From positions 1-59,165 of the forward strand of contig JADLFQ010000011.1 in assembly GCA_020845515.1 (NCBI GenBank): DNA of 59,165 nt. The letters are read 5' to 3'. The notes below the pieces were generated by a model, which was given only the letters and a program-made list of their open reading frames with translations, had not been told where the DNA came from and did not search any database. Positions 33,573 through 41,933 of the stretch are shown piece after piece. This DNA is from Anaerolineaceae bacterium. GTDB lineage: Bacteria > Chloroflexota > Anaerolineae > Anaerolineales > Anaerolineaceae. Made by a program: the position numbers and the translations under genes. The stretch's first letter is position 1. Every line of letters starts with the position of its first letter.

Positions 33573-35563
33573 AAAGGTCACCCCTTTCTTTTCGGTTGTT
33601 ACCGCTTGCTCTTGCAGCTCTGGTTTTTATCAGTTATGGGGTCTATATCCCTTATTTTGGTTTCTATGGGGATGACTGGATCTATATTTACAACGCCCAT
33701 CTCCTCGGCGCAGGCAGCTTTAGAGATTTTGTCGCCGTAGACCGCCCTTTTTCCGCGTGGATTTACACGTTAACTACGCCCGTTTTTGGTGATACTGTTA
33801 TATGGTACCACTTATTGTTGCTGGGATTGCGCCTTGGCAGTGTTTTGCTCCTCTGGTGGGTGCTGTGCTTGGTGTGGCCCCAAAATCCCCGTCAGACCGC
33901 CTGGGTTGCAATGCTCTTTGCCGTTTACCCCGGATTTTTACAGCAACCGATTGCCGTGCAATTTATCCTGCATTTTACGGTGCTCAATCTCTTTTTTCTT
34001 TCCCTGGGCTTCATGCTGCTTTCTTTAAAATATCGCCGCTGGTACTTGCCGCTGACCTTATTGGGCGCTGCCACATCGTTGGGAATGTTTTCCCTTGAGT
34101 ACTTTGTGGGCTTGGAGTTTCTGCGGCCTGTGCTGATCTTTCTGGTTCTGAGCAGGCAAGCACCCCCACAGGCGCGCTGCTGGCTTTCGGCGCTAGGTTT
34201 TTGGCTGCCCTATTTACCGTCTCTTATAGCCTTTGGGGTATGGCGCGTAGTTATCTTTCGATTTCCGACCTACCAACCCGATATGGCGTACGACCTTCTT
34301 TCCAACCCGGCTAAAACGTTGCCTTTGTTGGCGGGCCGGGTGTTAGGCGACCTAAAAACTGTAATTTTTGATGCATGGAGGCAGACGCTCACCTTCCCGG
34401 CTGGTTTTGAGACACAAATACATTTTGTCGTGCTGGTGCTGGTTGTTTTTCTGGCCGCTCTGGTTTATTTGAACCGGTTGTCCAGCACCAAGAGCACTGG
34501 CACAGAGGCGCCCAAAAGTTTTTGGGAGCGATGGCTACCGCAGGCTTTTGTGATGAGTTTGCTGGCGTTTCTGGGCGCAGGACTCCCTTTTTGGGCTACT
34601 TCCATCAAAGTTGAACTGCCGTTTCCGTGGGATCGCTCCATGCTCCCTTTTATGGTGGGTGCATGCCTCTTAACGGTTGTACTGCTCGAGCTTGTCATCC
34701 AACCGCGCATCCGGCCGGTTGTCATGGCTGGGCTGCTGGCGTCGGCGGTTGGTTTTCATTATCGCAATGCCCTCGTTTACGAAGAAGAATGGCAAAACCT
34801 GCGCACTTATTTTTCCCAACTGGTTTGGAGAGCCCCAGACCTCAAGCCGGGGACTATTTTGGTTTCGGATGAAATTCCCCTCTTCCGTTTTAGTGATAAT
34901 GACCTGACACCAATTGTTAACTGGATCTATGCCCCTGATCACCATTCTGCTCAAATACCCTATAAATATTTTGATCTCTCCACCCGGATGGACGCCGCAC
35001 TGCCCGGGCTGGAAGAAAATTTGCCAGTCGAACATAATTACCGCAATCATCGTTTTTCGAGCAGTACGTCAGGAGTGCTCTCTATTTTTTACCGGCAGTC
35101 CGGGTGTTTATACGTTCTGGGTCCGGAAGACAGCCATTTCCCTGGCCTTCCGGCAACTATCGCCGAAACTTTGCCAATTTCTCACCTTGAGCAGATAGAA
35201 ACTGGCAGCGGTGTTGAAGCTAGTCTGCCGCCCGCCTTCCAGGGAGACGCGCCCAGAGACTGGTGTTTCTATTTTGAAAAGGCAGATTTAGCCCGGCAGC
35301 AGCAGGACTGGATGACCATATCCAACCTTGCCACACAAGCTGAAAGCCTGGACCTGACGGAAAAGAATCGCTACGAGTTATTGCCTTTCATTGAAGGGTT
35401 TGCCCACACCGGCGAGGTGGAACGATTTCGTCAGTATGTTAACCTGGCTAACGAAGATGAGGAAATTCGTCCAGCTCTTTGCCAGCGTTTGAACCACATC
35501 CAAACGAATTCTGTGACTGCTGATGTTCAGACGATCATTGCGGAAGTAGGATGCTCAAAATAA
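33569..35563 (+). CDS. GT-C-like polytopic membrane protein (putative glycosyltransferase)
   Basis: A 664-residue protein with about ten membrane segments in the first 400 residues and a soluble C-terminal region. The motif FYGDDWIYI (D35, D36) after the first helix, placed in an extracytoplasmic loop, resembles the DD/DE motif of GT-C glycosyltransferases that use lipid-linked sugars. Its ATG overlaps the regulator stop (ATGA). The C-terminal part (about 550-664) is helical and may be TPR-like. Its presence in a purine locus is unexplained. A glycosyltransferase role is a moderate-confidence inference. Confidence 0.6.
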   Translation: MKRSPLSFRLLPLALAALVFISYGVYIPYFGFYGDDWIYIYNAHLLGAGSFRDFVAVDRPFSAWIYTLTTPVFGDTVIWYHLLLLGLRLGSVLLLWWVLCLVWPQNPRQTAWVAMLFAVYPGFLQQPIAVQFILHFTVLNLFFLSLGFMLLSLKYRRWYLPLTLLGAATSLGMFSLEYFVGLEFLRPVLIFLVLSRQAPPQARCWLSALGFWLPYLPSLIAFGVWRVVIFRFPTYQPDMAYDLLSNPAKTLPLLAGRVLGDLKTVIFDAWRQTLTFPAGFETQIHFVVLVLVVFLAALVYLNRLSSTKSTGTEAPKSFWERWLPQAFVMSLLAFLGAGLPFWATSIKVELPFPWDRSMLPFMVGACLLTVVLLELVIQPRIRPVVMAGLLASAVGFHYRNALVYEEEWQNLRTYFSQLVWRAPDLKPGTILVSDEIPLFRFSDNDLTPIVNWIYAPDHHSAQIPYKYFDLSTRMDAALPGLEENLPVEHNYRNHRFSSSTSGVLSIFYRQSGCLYVLGPEDSHFPGLPATIAETLPISHLEQIETGSGVEASLPPAFQGDAPRDWCFYFEKADLARQQQDWMTISNLATQAESLDLTEKNRYELLPFIEGFAHTGEVERFRQYVNLANEDEEIRPALCQRLNHIQTNSVTADVQTIIAEVGCSK

Positions 35564-35595
35564 GGATGAATGGTGCACGGAAAGGTACTCTAAAA

Positions 35596-35632
35596 ATTGT
35601 CTCTAGACAATCTTCTCTTTTAAAGCTATCAT
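35596..35632 (+). promoter_or_regulatory. Candidate operator palindrome over the carbamate kinase promoter
   Basis: ATTGTCT-CT-AGACAAT (35596-35611) is a perfect 7+2+7 inverted repeat. It overlaps TAGACA (35604-35609), which with 17 bp and TATCAT (35627-35632) forms a plausible promoter. TGTCT...AGACA is close in style to sites of HutC-family GntR regulators such as NagR/DasR (GGTCTAGACC). The GntR regulator encoded 2 kb upstream is the obvious candidate. Confidence 0.65.
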
Positions 35633-35685
35633 GGCTGTGTTTTAAGCACCTGATTATTTTATAGACTTTCGTGAGGAGACAGAAC

Positions 35686-36639
35686 ATGGCAGGGAAAGTT
35701 GCAGTTGTTGCAATTGGCGGTAATTCTTTAATCAAGAGCCCGAAGCATCAAAGTGTGGAAGACCAATATCAGGCGGCCAAGGAGACCTGTTACCATATTG
35801 CAGATATGGTTGAGGCGGGTTGGGACGTAGCGATTGGGCATGGCAATGGCCCGCAGGTAGGTTTTATCTTGCGGCGCTCGGAAATTGCGGCAAAAGTGGA
35901 AGGGATGCATGAGGTACCCTTGGAAGTATGCGGTGCTGATAGCCAGGGCGCTATCGGTTATGCCCTTCAGCAGAATCTCTACAACGAATACCGACGCAGG
36001 GGAATCAAAAAGCCTGTTGCGACTGTTGTAACGCAGGTGCTGGTAGATCGAAACGATGAGGCTTTCCAGAAACCAACCAAGCCGATCGGCGGATTTATGG
36101 AAGAGGCCGAAGCCAAACAGCGCGAGAAAGAGCAAGGCTGGAAGGTGGTTGAGGATTCTGGGCGCGGCTGGCGGCGGGTGGTGGCTTCCCCCATCCCTGC
36201 GGAAGTGGTTGAACTGGAGTCTGTTCTGACTTTAATTAAAAATGGGAACACCGTTATCACCGTTGGCGGCGGCGGTATCCCGGTGATTCGCAATGAAGCC
36301 GGTGATTTGGAGGGCGCTGCTGCTGTTATTGATAAGGATTATGCCAGCAGCTTACTGGCGCGTAAGATTAACGCAGATCTGTTTGTCATCTCTACCGCGG
36401 TTGAGAAAGTTGCCATCAACTTCGGCAAACCAGACCAGAAATGGCTCGACAAGATGACCGTTGCGGAAGCAAAAAAATATATGGAAGATGGCGGCCATTT
36501 TGCAAAAGGTTCCATGGCGCCGAAGATCCAGGCAATCCTCTGGTTCCTGGAAGCGGGTGGCAAACAAGCCCTGATCACCAACCCTGAAAATATTGGTCGT
36601 GCTCTGAAGGGGGAGACCGGCACCTGGATTGTTCCTTAA
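35686..36639 (+). CDS. arcC: Carbamate kinase
   Basis: Interconverts carbamoyl phosphate + ADP and carbamate + ATP. I start at the ATG at 35686 following GAGGAGA (317 residues). Family motifs are present: VVAIGGNSLI, IGHGNGPQVGFIL, GADSQGAIGYALQQ, GGGGIPVIR, AAVIDKDYASSLLA and the C-terminal KGSMAPKIQA. No arginine deiminase or ornithine carbamoyltransferase is nearby, so it is unlikely to serve the arginine pathway here. In a purine locus it would recover ATP from carbamoyl phosphate released by ureide breakdown, which is inference. Confidence 0.95.
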   Translation: MAGKVAVVAIGGNSLIKSPKHQSVEDQYQAAKETCYHIADMVEAGWDVAIGHGNGPQVGFILRRSEIAAKVEGMHEVPLEVCGADSQGAIGYALQQNLYNEYRRRGIKKPVATVVTQVLVDRNDEAFQKPTKPIGGFMEEAEAKQREKEQGWKVVEDSGRGWRRVVASPIPAEVVELESVLTLIKNGNTVITVGGGGIPVIRNEAGDLEGAAAVIDKDYASSLLARKINADLFVISTAVEKVAINFGKPDQKWLDKMTVAEAKKYMEDGGHFAKGSMAPKIQAILWFLEAGGKQALITNPENIGRALKGETGTWIVP

Positions 36640-36651
36640 GCTTTATACCAG

Positions 36652-36690
36652 GCAGAAGGCAGTTATTATAAAATGGCTGCCTTCTGCTTT
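36652..36690 (+). terminator. Hairpin terminator after carbamate kinase
   Basis: GCAGAAGGCAG (36652-36662) and CTGCCTTCTGC (36677-36687) form a perfect 11-bp stem with a 14-base loop. Only TTTAAAT follows, so termination may be partial. Confidence 0.65.
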
Positions 36691-36973
36691 AAATAATCTT
36701 AAATATCCCCTCGAGTGAAATATTTTCTCTTTTATTGTTTGTACTTGGGCAGATTTTAAGTACAATAATATAAGAAATGCCCTTCTACAAAAAATTTTAC
36801 CGGTTGCCCCAGTGATACAGAAAAAGAAGCGCAGGACAGGCATATTTGTATCGTAAAAACCAGCCTGTATTTCTTCTCTGAATATTTCACAAGGAGGTGA
36901 TATATACATATTTAGAAGATTGGATCGTCCATCAGGGATGGTAAAAGAATACTTAATTTAAACAGGAGAAAAT
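36691..36973 (+). promoter_or_regulatory. Long structured leader upstream of the BMP lipoprotein gene
   Basis: This AT-rich 283-bp stretch has no gene. It holds an inverted repeat TTGTACTT-N11-AAGTACAA (36739-36765) and a GGGCA (36747-36751) that can pair with either of two TGCCC copies (36778-36782, 36805-36809). An ACAGGC/GCCTGT hairpin (36836-36868) follows, then AAGGAGGTGAT (36891-36901), a perfect anti-Shine-Dalgarno complement with no start codon at working distance. The true ribosome binding site is AGGAG, just before the ATG at 36974. It does not match the purine riboswitch. No promoter can be named firmly. Confidence 0.45.
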
Positions 36974-38176
36974 ATGAAGACCCACATTGTCTGGCGAAGT
37001 TTGGCTTTTGTGTTGATCCTCGCTTTTGCGCTGAGTGCCTGCGGTCCTGAAAAAGTGGGGAATTTTGAAATCCCAAATGTGGAAAAAGACAAGTTCAATG
37101 TTGCAATGGTCTTGATTGGCCCTCATGATGATGGCGGATGGTCCCAGGCGCACTATGAAGGCCTGGAATATGTCAAAGCTAATGTGCCCAACGTCAATAC
37201 AGCATATATTGAGAATGTGCCGGAAGGCGCTGATTCGGAGCAGATTATTCGCGCTCTTGCACGCAAAGGTTTCAACCTGATCTTTGCCACGTCCTTTGGT
37301 TTTATGGACGCGATGGAGGTGGTTGCATCCGAATATCCTGATATTACCTTCATCCATATCAGCGGATATAAATCCAATTCAAAGAATTTCGGTAACCTGT
37401 TCGGTGGAATGGAGACAATGAAGTATCTGGCCGGTATGCTTGCTGGCGCTCGTGCAAAAATGGATGGTAACCCAAAACTGGGTTATATGGCAACCTTCCC
37501 AAGCCCGGAAGAACTGCGGCTGGGTAATGCAATTGCGTTGGGTATGCGTAAGACCTGTCCGGAATGTACCATGGATGTACGTTGGATCAATACCTGGCAT
37601 GACCCGATCATTGAAAAAGAAGCTTCTGCTTCGCTCTTTGATGCAGGCGTGCAGGTGGTTTTTACCGGTGCTGACACCCCTGCAGTAGCTGATGTGGCGA
37701 CTGAAAAGGGGAAATGGGGTGTAACCTATGACTGGTCTGGCTCGTGTAAGGCCGCGGGCTGCCTTACCGCTCCTTATTGGGTTTGGGGCTCTATTTATGC
37801 CAAAATTACCAGAGAAGTAATTGATGGAACTTACAAGGTCGGCTGGGATTACTTTGATGCCGATTCAGGCGCTTTGGGTCTGTACGGTTTTATGGAGGGA
37901 GAGAGTCTGACTAAAGGGGAAGCAGAGCTTCCTCCCGAAGTTATCGCAGAAGTGAAAGATTTGCTTGCCAAAGCGTTGAAGGGTGAGTTCAATCGCTTTG
38001 ATGTTTTCTCTGGGCCGATCAAGGATAACCAGGGGAATATGATCATCCCTGCAGGAGAGAAATTCAAGCAGGCTGATCTTGATCAATTCCCTCCCGGTGC
38101 TCCTGGTTTGGAGTGCGAATACTGCATGCAATGGTGGGCTGAAGGGATCACTGCCGAACTTCCAAAAGCACAATAG
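36974..38176 (+). CDS. BMP-family ABC transporter substrate-binding lipoprotein
   Basis: A 400-residue lipoprotein with signal peptide and lipobox LSAC (C23). The mature part is a BMP/PnrA-family binding domain (VAMVLIGPHDDGGWSQAHYEG, then VFTGADTPAVADVATEKG). This family binds purine or other nucleosides, and some members bind other ligands. The ATPase and two permeases downstream complete the importer. The last 50 residues have extra cysteines (ECEYC). An adjacent hairpin may favour higher expression of this gene than of the membrane parts. Confidence 0.92.
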   Translation: MKTHIVWRSLAFVLILAFALSACGPEKVGNFEIPNVEKDKFNVAMVLIGPHDDGGWSQAHYEGLEYVKANVPNVNTAYIENVPEGADSEQIIRALARKGFNLIFATSFGFMDAMEVVASEYPDITFIHISGYKSNSKNFGNLFGGMETMKYLAGMLAGARAKMDGNPKLGYMATFPSPEELRLGNAIALGMRKTCPECTMDVRWINTWHDPIIEKEASASLFDAGVQVVFTGADTPAVADVATEKGKWGVTYDWSGSCKAAGCLTAPYWVWGSIYAKITREVIDGTYKVGWDYFDADSGALGLYGFMEGESLTKGEAELPPEVIAEVKDLLAKALKGEFNRFDVFSGPIKDNQGNMIIPAGEKFKQADLDQFPPGAPGLECEYCMQWWAEGITAELPKAQ

Positions 38177-38193
38177 AAAAAATTTGTCCATGA

Positions 38194-38218
38194 GGGGCCG
38201 GATTAAAAGTCTGGCCCC
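38194..38218 (+). promoter_or_regulatory. Intercistronic hairpin between binding protein and ATPase genes
   Basis: GGGGCCGGA (38194-38202) pairs with TCTGGCCCC (38210-38218), nine pairs with one G-U and a 7-base loop. No T-run follows, so it is more likely an mRNA-stabilising or attenuating element than a full terminator. Confidence 0.6.
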
Positions 38219-38240
38219 ATCTTCCATCAGGCAGGACTGT

Positions 38241-39797
38241 ATGGAGCTTGTGAACGAGCAAACGCAAAAAAAAGTTGTTGTAAGTATGCGCGGAATTGTG
38301 AAGAAATTCCCCGGCGTCCTTGCGAATGATGCTGTGGATTTTGAACTTATCGAGGGGGAGGTTCATGCGCTGTTGGGGGAAAATGGTGCTGGCAAGAGCA
38401 CTTTAATGAATATTCTTGCCGGGCTTTATCGGCCGGAAGCCGGTACAATCTCTATACGCGGGAAAGCGGTGAGTTTTAACTCTCCGAAGGATGCGATACA
38501 AGCGGGAATTGGAATGGTGCACCAACATTTTATGTTGGTGCCTTCCCAGTCGGTCACCGAAAATATCTTGCTTGGCCTGGACGAACCTCGCTTTCGCTTG
38601 CGATTGCGGGAATATGAACAAAAAGTGGTGGAGTTGGGAGAGCGTTTTGGCTTGCATGTTGACCCGCGCGCCAAAGTTTGGCAGCTTTCTGTGGGGGAAC
38701 AGCAGCGTGTTGAAATTTTAAAAATGCTCTACCGAGGCGCCCAGGTTCTGATTATGGACGAGCCCACTGCCGTGCTGGCGCCGACAGAAATCGAAGATCT
38801 ATTCAAAACCCTCCACTCCATGGCCGCTGAAGATCAATCCATTATCTTTATCAGCCATAAATTGCAAGAAGTTTTGGAGATTTCAGATCGTGTTACTGTT
38901 TTGCGGCGCGGCAAAGTTACCGCGAGCGGAATTCCCTTAATCAACACAACCCGCGCGGAACTGGCGCGTTTGATGGTGGATAGAGAAGTCTTGTTCCGGC
39001 TGGAGAAGAAAGCAGTGGAAGCCGGGGACAAGGTCCTTGAGGTTCAAGATATTCGTGCGGAAAATGACCGGGGACTGCCAGCCTTGAGGGAAATGAGCTT
39101 AAACGTTCGGGCAGGAGAAATTGTCGGGCTGGCCGGGGTTGCCGGAAACGGACAACGTGAATTGGCAGAGGTAATTACCGGATTGAGAAAGATAACTGGT
39201 GGAAAAATTCTGGTACACGGAGAGGACCTCACGAATAAACCGGTGAAAACTGGAATACGGCGTGGAATTTCTCATATCCCTGAAGACCGGACACATGTCG
39301 GGACGGCAGGCAATCTAAGCATTACTGATAACACTATTATGAAGAATTACAACCAGCCTCCTATTGGTCAGAGGTGGGTTGTCAATGCGGTCCTTGCAAA
39401 CAAATATGCCGAAGATCTGCAAAAGGCTTATGACATTGTTGTTCCCTCTATTAAGACCCCTGTTCGGTTGCTTTCAGGTGGAAATTTGCAGCGCGTGATT
39501 CTGGCGCGGGAAATTTCAAGTCAACCTTCCTTGCTGGTAGCAGTTCAGCCAACGCGCGGCCTGGATGTGGGGGCAATCGAGGGCGTACAGCGTCTACTGC
39601 TGGCCCAGCGGGAGGCGGGTGCTGCCATTTTGTTGATCTCTGAGGAGCTGGAGGAATTATTATCCTTGAGCGACCGAATCTATGTGATCTATGAGGGCAA
39701 GATAATGGGTGAAGTGTTGGATGGCGATATTGAAAAGATTGGCATGATGATGACAGGGACGCCTATGAAGGATATTGAGGCTCGAGGAAGCAAATGA
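38241..39797 (+). CDS. Nucleoside/simple-sugar-type ABC transporter ATP-binding protein (two ABC domains)
   Basis: About 518 residues from the ATG at 38241 (CAGGA upstream). The first ABC domain has Walker A GENGAGKST (residues 46-54), the signature LSVGEQQRVEILK and Walker B LIMDEPT. The second has the degenerate P-loop GVAGNGQREL, the signature LLSGGNLQRVILARE and a Walker B-like VAVQPTRGLD. This RbsA/YufO-like layout is standard for nucleoside and ribose importers. It probably energises uptake of purine nucleosides with the neighbouring lipoprotein and permeases. Confidence 0.92.
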   Translation: MELVNEQTQKKVVVSMRGIVKKFPGVLANDAVDFELIEGEVHALLGENGAGKSTLMNILAGLYRPEAGTISIRGKAVSFNSPKDAIQAGIGMVHQHFMLVPSQSVTENILLGLDEPRFRLRLREYEQKVVELGERFGLHVDPRAKVWQLSVGEQQRVEILKMLYRGAQVLIMDEPTAVLAPTEIEDLFKTLHSMAAEDQSIIFISHKLQEVLEISDRVTVLRRGKVTASGIPLINTTRAELARLMVDREVLFRLEKKAVEAGDKVLEVQDIRAENDRGLPALREMSLNVRAGEIVGLAGVAGNGQRELAEVITGLRKITGGKILVHGEDLTNKPVKTGIRRGISHIPEDRTHVGTAGNLSITDNTIMKNYNQPPIGQRWVVNAVLANKYAEDLQKAYDIVVPSIKTPVRLLSGGNLQRVILAREISSQPSLLVAVQPTRGLDVGAIEGVQRLLLAQREAGAAILLISEELEELLSLSDRIYVIYEGKIMGEVLDGDIEKIGMMMTGTPMKDIEARGSK

Positions 39798-39798
39798 A

Positions 39799-40929
39799 AT
39801 GACAGAATCTTCTTTAAAACCTATTCGTCGCCTGCAATTACCTTTTCAAATTCACGTAGAACAGCGATTGGAGGATGTTCCCCGTTGGTTTCCAGTCCTC
39901 ATTTCTTTTGGAGCCATTGTAGTTGCCTTGATTCTGGGAGGAATTATCATAGTCATTGCAGGAGGCGATCCATTTGCAACATATATACATATCGCACGGG
40001 CATCTTTTGGCAGCTTGGGTGTATTTTCTGATACATTGGTGAAAGCCACCCCGTTGATTTTCGTCGGATTGGCTTGTGCGCTTGCATTTAAGATGCGGCT
40101 GTGGAATATCGGCGCTGAAGGTCAATTTTTTATGGGAGCCTGGGGCGCCAGCCTCGTGGTACTTCTGCCGATCTTGCCGTCAGAGACGCCTCAGTGGCTT
40201 TTTATTCTGGTGATGCTGGTTGTGGGGATGGTATGCGGGGCGATTTGGGGATTTATCCCCGGCTTCTTAAAAGCAAAGTTACAAGTAAACGAAATTATAA
40301 CTACCTTAATGATGAATTATATTGCGGTATCATGGGTGAATTATTTCATCTTTGCCGTCTGGACGGAGGGCGGATTCCAGATGTCACGCATGTTCCCTAA
40401 AAACGCCTGGCTGCCGCGCCTGTCTGACCTGGCAGAAAGTATGCCAATCTTTCGTGGTTTGACCACACATTCCGGTTTGTTGTTAGCCTTGGTTGCTGCG
40501 GGGGTTGTTTGGTTTATTTTGTTTCGCAGCCAGTGGGGGTATGAAATCCGCCTGCTGGGAGATAATCGAGACGCTGCCCGGTATGCCGGTATTTCCGTTG
40601 CTCGAAACACGATCTTTGTCATGATGCTGTCAGGTGCGTTGGCTGGCTTGGCGGGGATGTCTGAAATAAGCGGTGTAGTACATCGCTTGCAAGGAGCCAT
40701 ATCACCCGGATATGGTTTTACCGGAATTATTGTCGCCTGGCTGGCAAAACTCAACCCGGCTGCAGTGATAGTAGTCTCTATTCTGTTTGGCGCATTAATA
40801 CTGGCCGGTCGGGAGATTCAACCATCAGGTATTCCAAAAATGATCCAGGGGTGCATCTTGGTTTGTTTAATAGCCAGTGACTTTTTACTTCGCTACCGGG
40901 TATACATTACTCGCCGTATCCAGGAGTAA
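39799..40929 (+). CDS. Nucleoside-type ABC transporter permease 1
   Basis: About 376 residues from the ATG at 39799, one base after the ATPase stop. About ten membrane segments; LKAKLQVNEIITTLMMNYIA and YAGISVARNTIFVMMLSGALAGLAG are typical of BPD_transp_2 family permeases partnered with BMP-type binding proteins (YufP/NupP type). It pairs with the next gene to form the membrane channel. Confidence 0.9.
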   Translation: MTESSLKPIRRLQLPFQIHVEQRLEDVPRWFPVLISFGAIVVALILGGIIIVIAGGDPFATYIHIARASFGSLGVFSDTLVKATPLIFVGLACALAFKMRLWNIGAEGQFFMGAWGASLVVLLPILPSETPQWLFILVMLVVGMVCGAIWGFIPGFLKAKLQVNEIITTLMMNYIAVSWVNYFIFAVWTEGGFQMSRMFPKNAWLPRLSDLAESMPIFRGLTTHSGLLLALVAAGVVWFILFRSQWGYEIRLLGDNRDAARYAGISVARNTIFVMMLSGALAGLAGMSEISGVVHRLQGAISPGYGFTGIIVAWLAKLNPAAVIVVSILFGALILAGREIQPSGIPKMIQGCILVCLIASDFLLRYRVYITRRIQE

Positions 40930-40935
40930 TTCGAG

Positions 40936-41904
40936 ATGGATTTGATTATTATCCTTCAGGCTGGCGTTGCATCAGGTACGGTTTTGTTGTTTGCTACAAT
41001 TGGCGAAATTTTTACGGAGCGTTCAGGAGTTTTGAATCTGGGAATTGAGGGGATGATGCTGGTGGGGGCAATGACCAGTTTTAGCATTACATTAAAAACA
41101 GGCAATCCATGGCTCGGAGTAGTTGCGGCAATGGCGGCAGCCGGTTTGATCAGTCAGATTCACGCTTTTATCACCGTTACTTTGCAAGCTGACCAGGTTG
41201 TAAGCGGCCTTTCGGTAAGCTTTCTAGGTACCGGCTTGAGTCTTGTATTGGGAGAAGGGTTGAGCAAAGCTGGAACAGTCTCTTTGCTGCCTTCTTTTTC
41301 TATTCCGTATTTAAGTCAGATTCCGTTACTCGGCCCCGTATTTTTTACCAAACAAAGCGTCTTGGTATATATTGGCTACCTGGTTTTCCCATTATGCTGG
41401 TATTTTATTAATAAAACGCGCCCTGGTATGCACCTGCGGGCAGTTGGCGAATATCCTGCGGCTGCGGACGCGCTGGGGATTAATGTTTATCGTTTGCGGT
41501 ACCTGTATGTATTTGTTGGAGGAATGTTTTCGGGCGTGGCGGGAGCAACAATCAGCCTTGCGGTTTCTCCCGGTTGGTTTAGCGAGTTGACCACTGCAGG
41601 ACAGGGTTGGATTGCTGTAGGGCTGGTAATCTTTGCGCAGTGGAATCCATTGCGGGCAGCGGTGGGGTCCTACGTATTTGGCGCATTACGCCGCTTAATT
41701 CTCGATATTCAGGGTCCTTTGTTGCTTTTTGGTTTACCAAACCCGTTTTATTACAACCCGTATTATGGTTTCTTCTTACAAATGATCCCGTATGCGTTTA
41801 CAATTATTGTTCTAATCCTGGGATCCAGGGAAGCCATGCGGAAGCGCATGGGTGCGCCGGCTGCTTTGGGGTTGCCCTATATTCGTGGCCAGCGTGGTCT
41901 ATAA
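40936..41904 (+). CDS. Nucleoside-type ABC transporter permease 2
   Basis: A 322-residue BPD_transp_2 permease with about nine membrane segments. TIGEIFTERSGVLNLGIEGMM and GMHLRAVGEYPAAADALGIN are the signature of the second permease (YufQ/NupQ type) of this importer class. It begins six bases after permease 1. The four transport genes form a complete set. Confidence 0.92.
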   Translation: MDLIIILQAGVASGTVLLFATIGEIFTERSGVLNLGIEGMMLVGAMTSFSITLKTGNPWLGVVAAMAAAGLISQIHAFITVTLQADQVVSGLSVSFLGTGLSLVLGEGLSKAGTVSLLPSFSIPYLSQIPLLGPVFFTKQSVLVYIGYLVFPLCWYFINKTRPGMHLRAVGEYPAAADALGINVYRLRYLYVFVGGMFSGVAGATISLAVSPGWFSELTTAGQGWIAVGLVIFAQWNPLRAAVGSYVFGALRRLILDIQGPLLLFGLPNPFYYNPYYGFFLQMIPYAFTIIVLILGSREAMRKRMGAPAALGLPYIRGQRGL

Positions 41905-41933
41905 GAAACTATGAATTGAGGTGAGAAACTCTT

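Noticed and set aside
36691-36973. A purine riboswitch upstream of the nucleoside-binding lipoprotein
   Set aside because: The conserved purine aptamer core and P1 sequences are not found; only unrelated stems are present.
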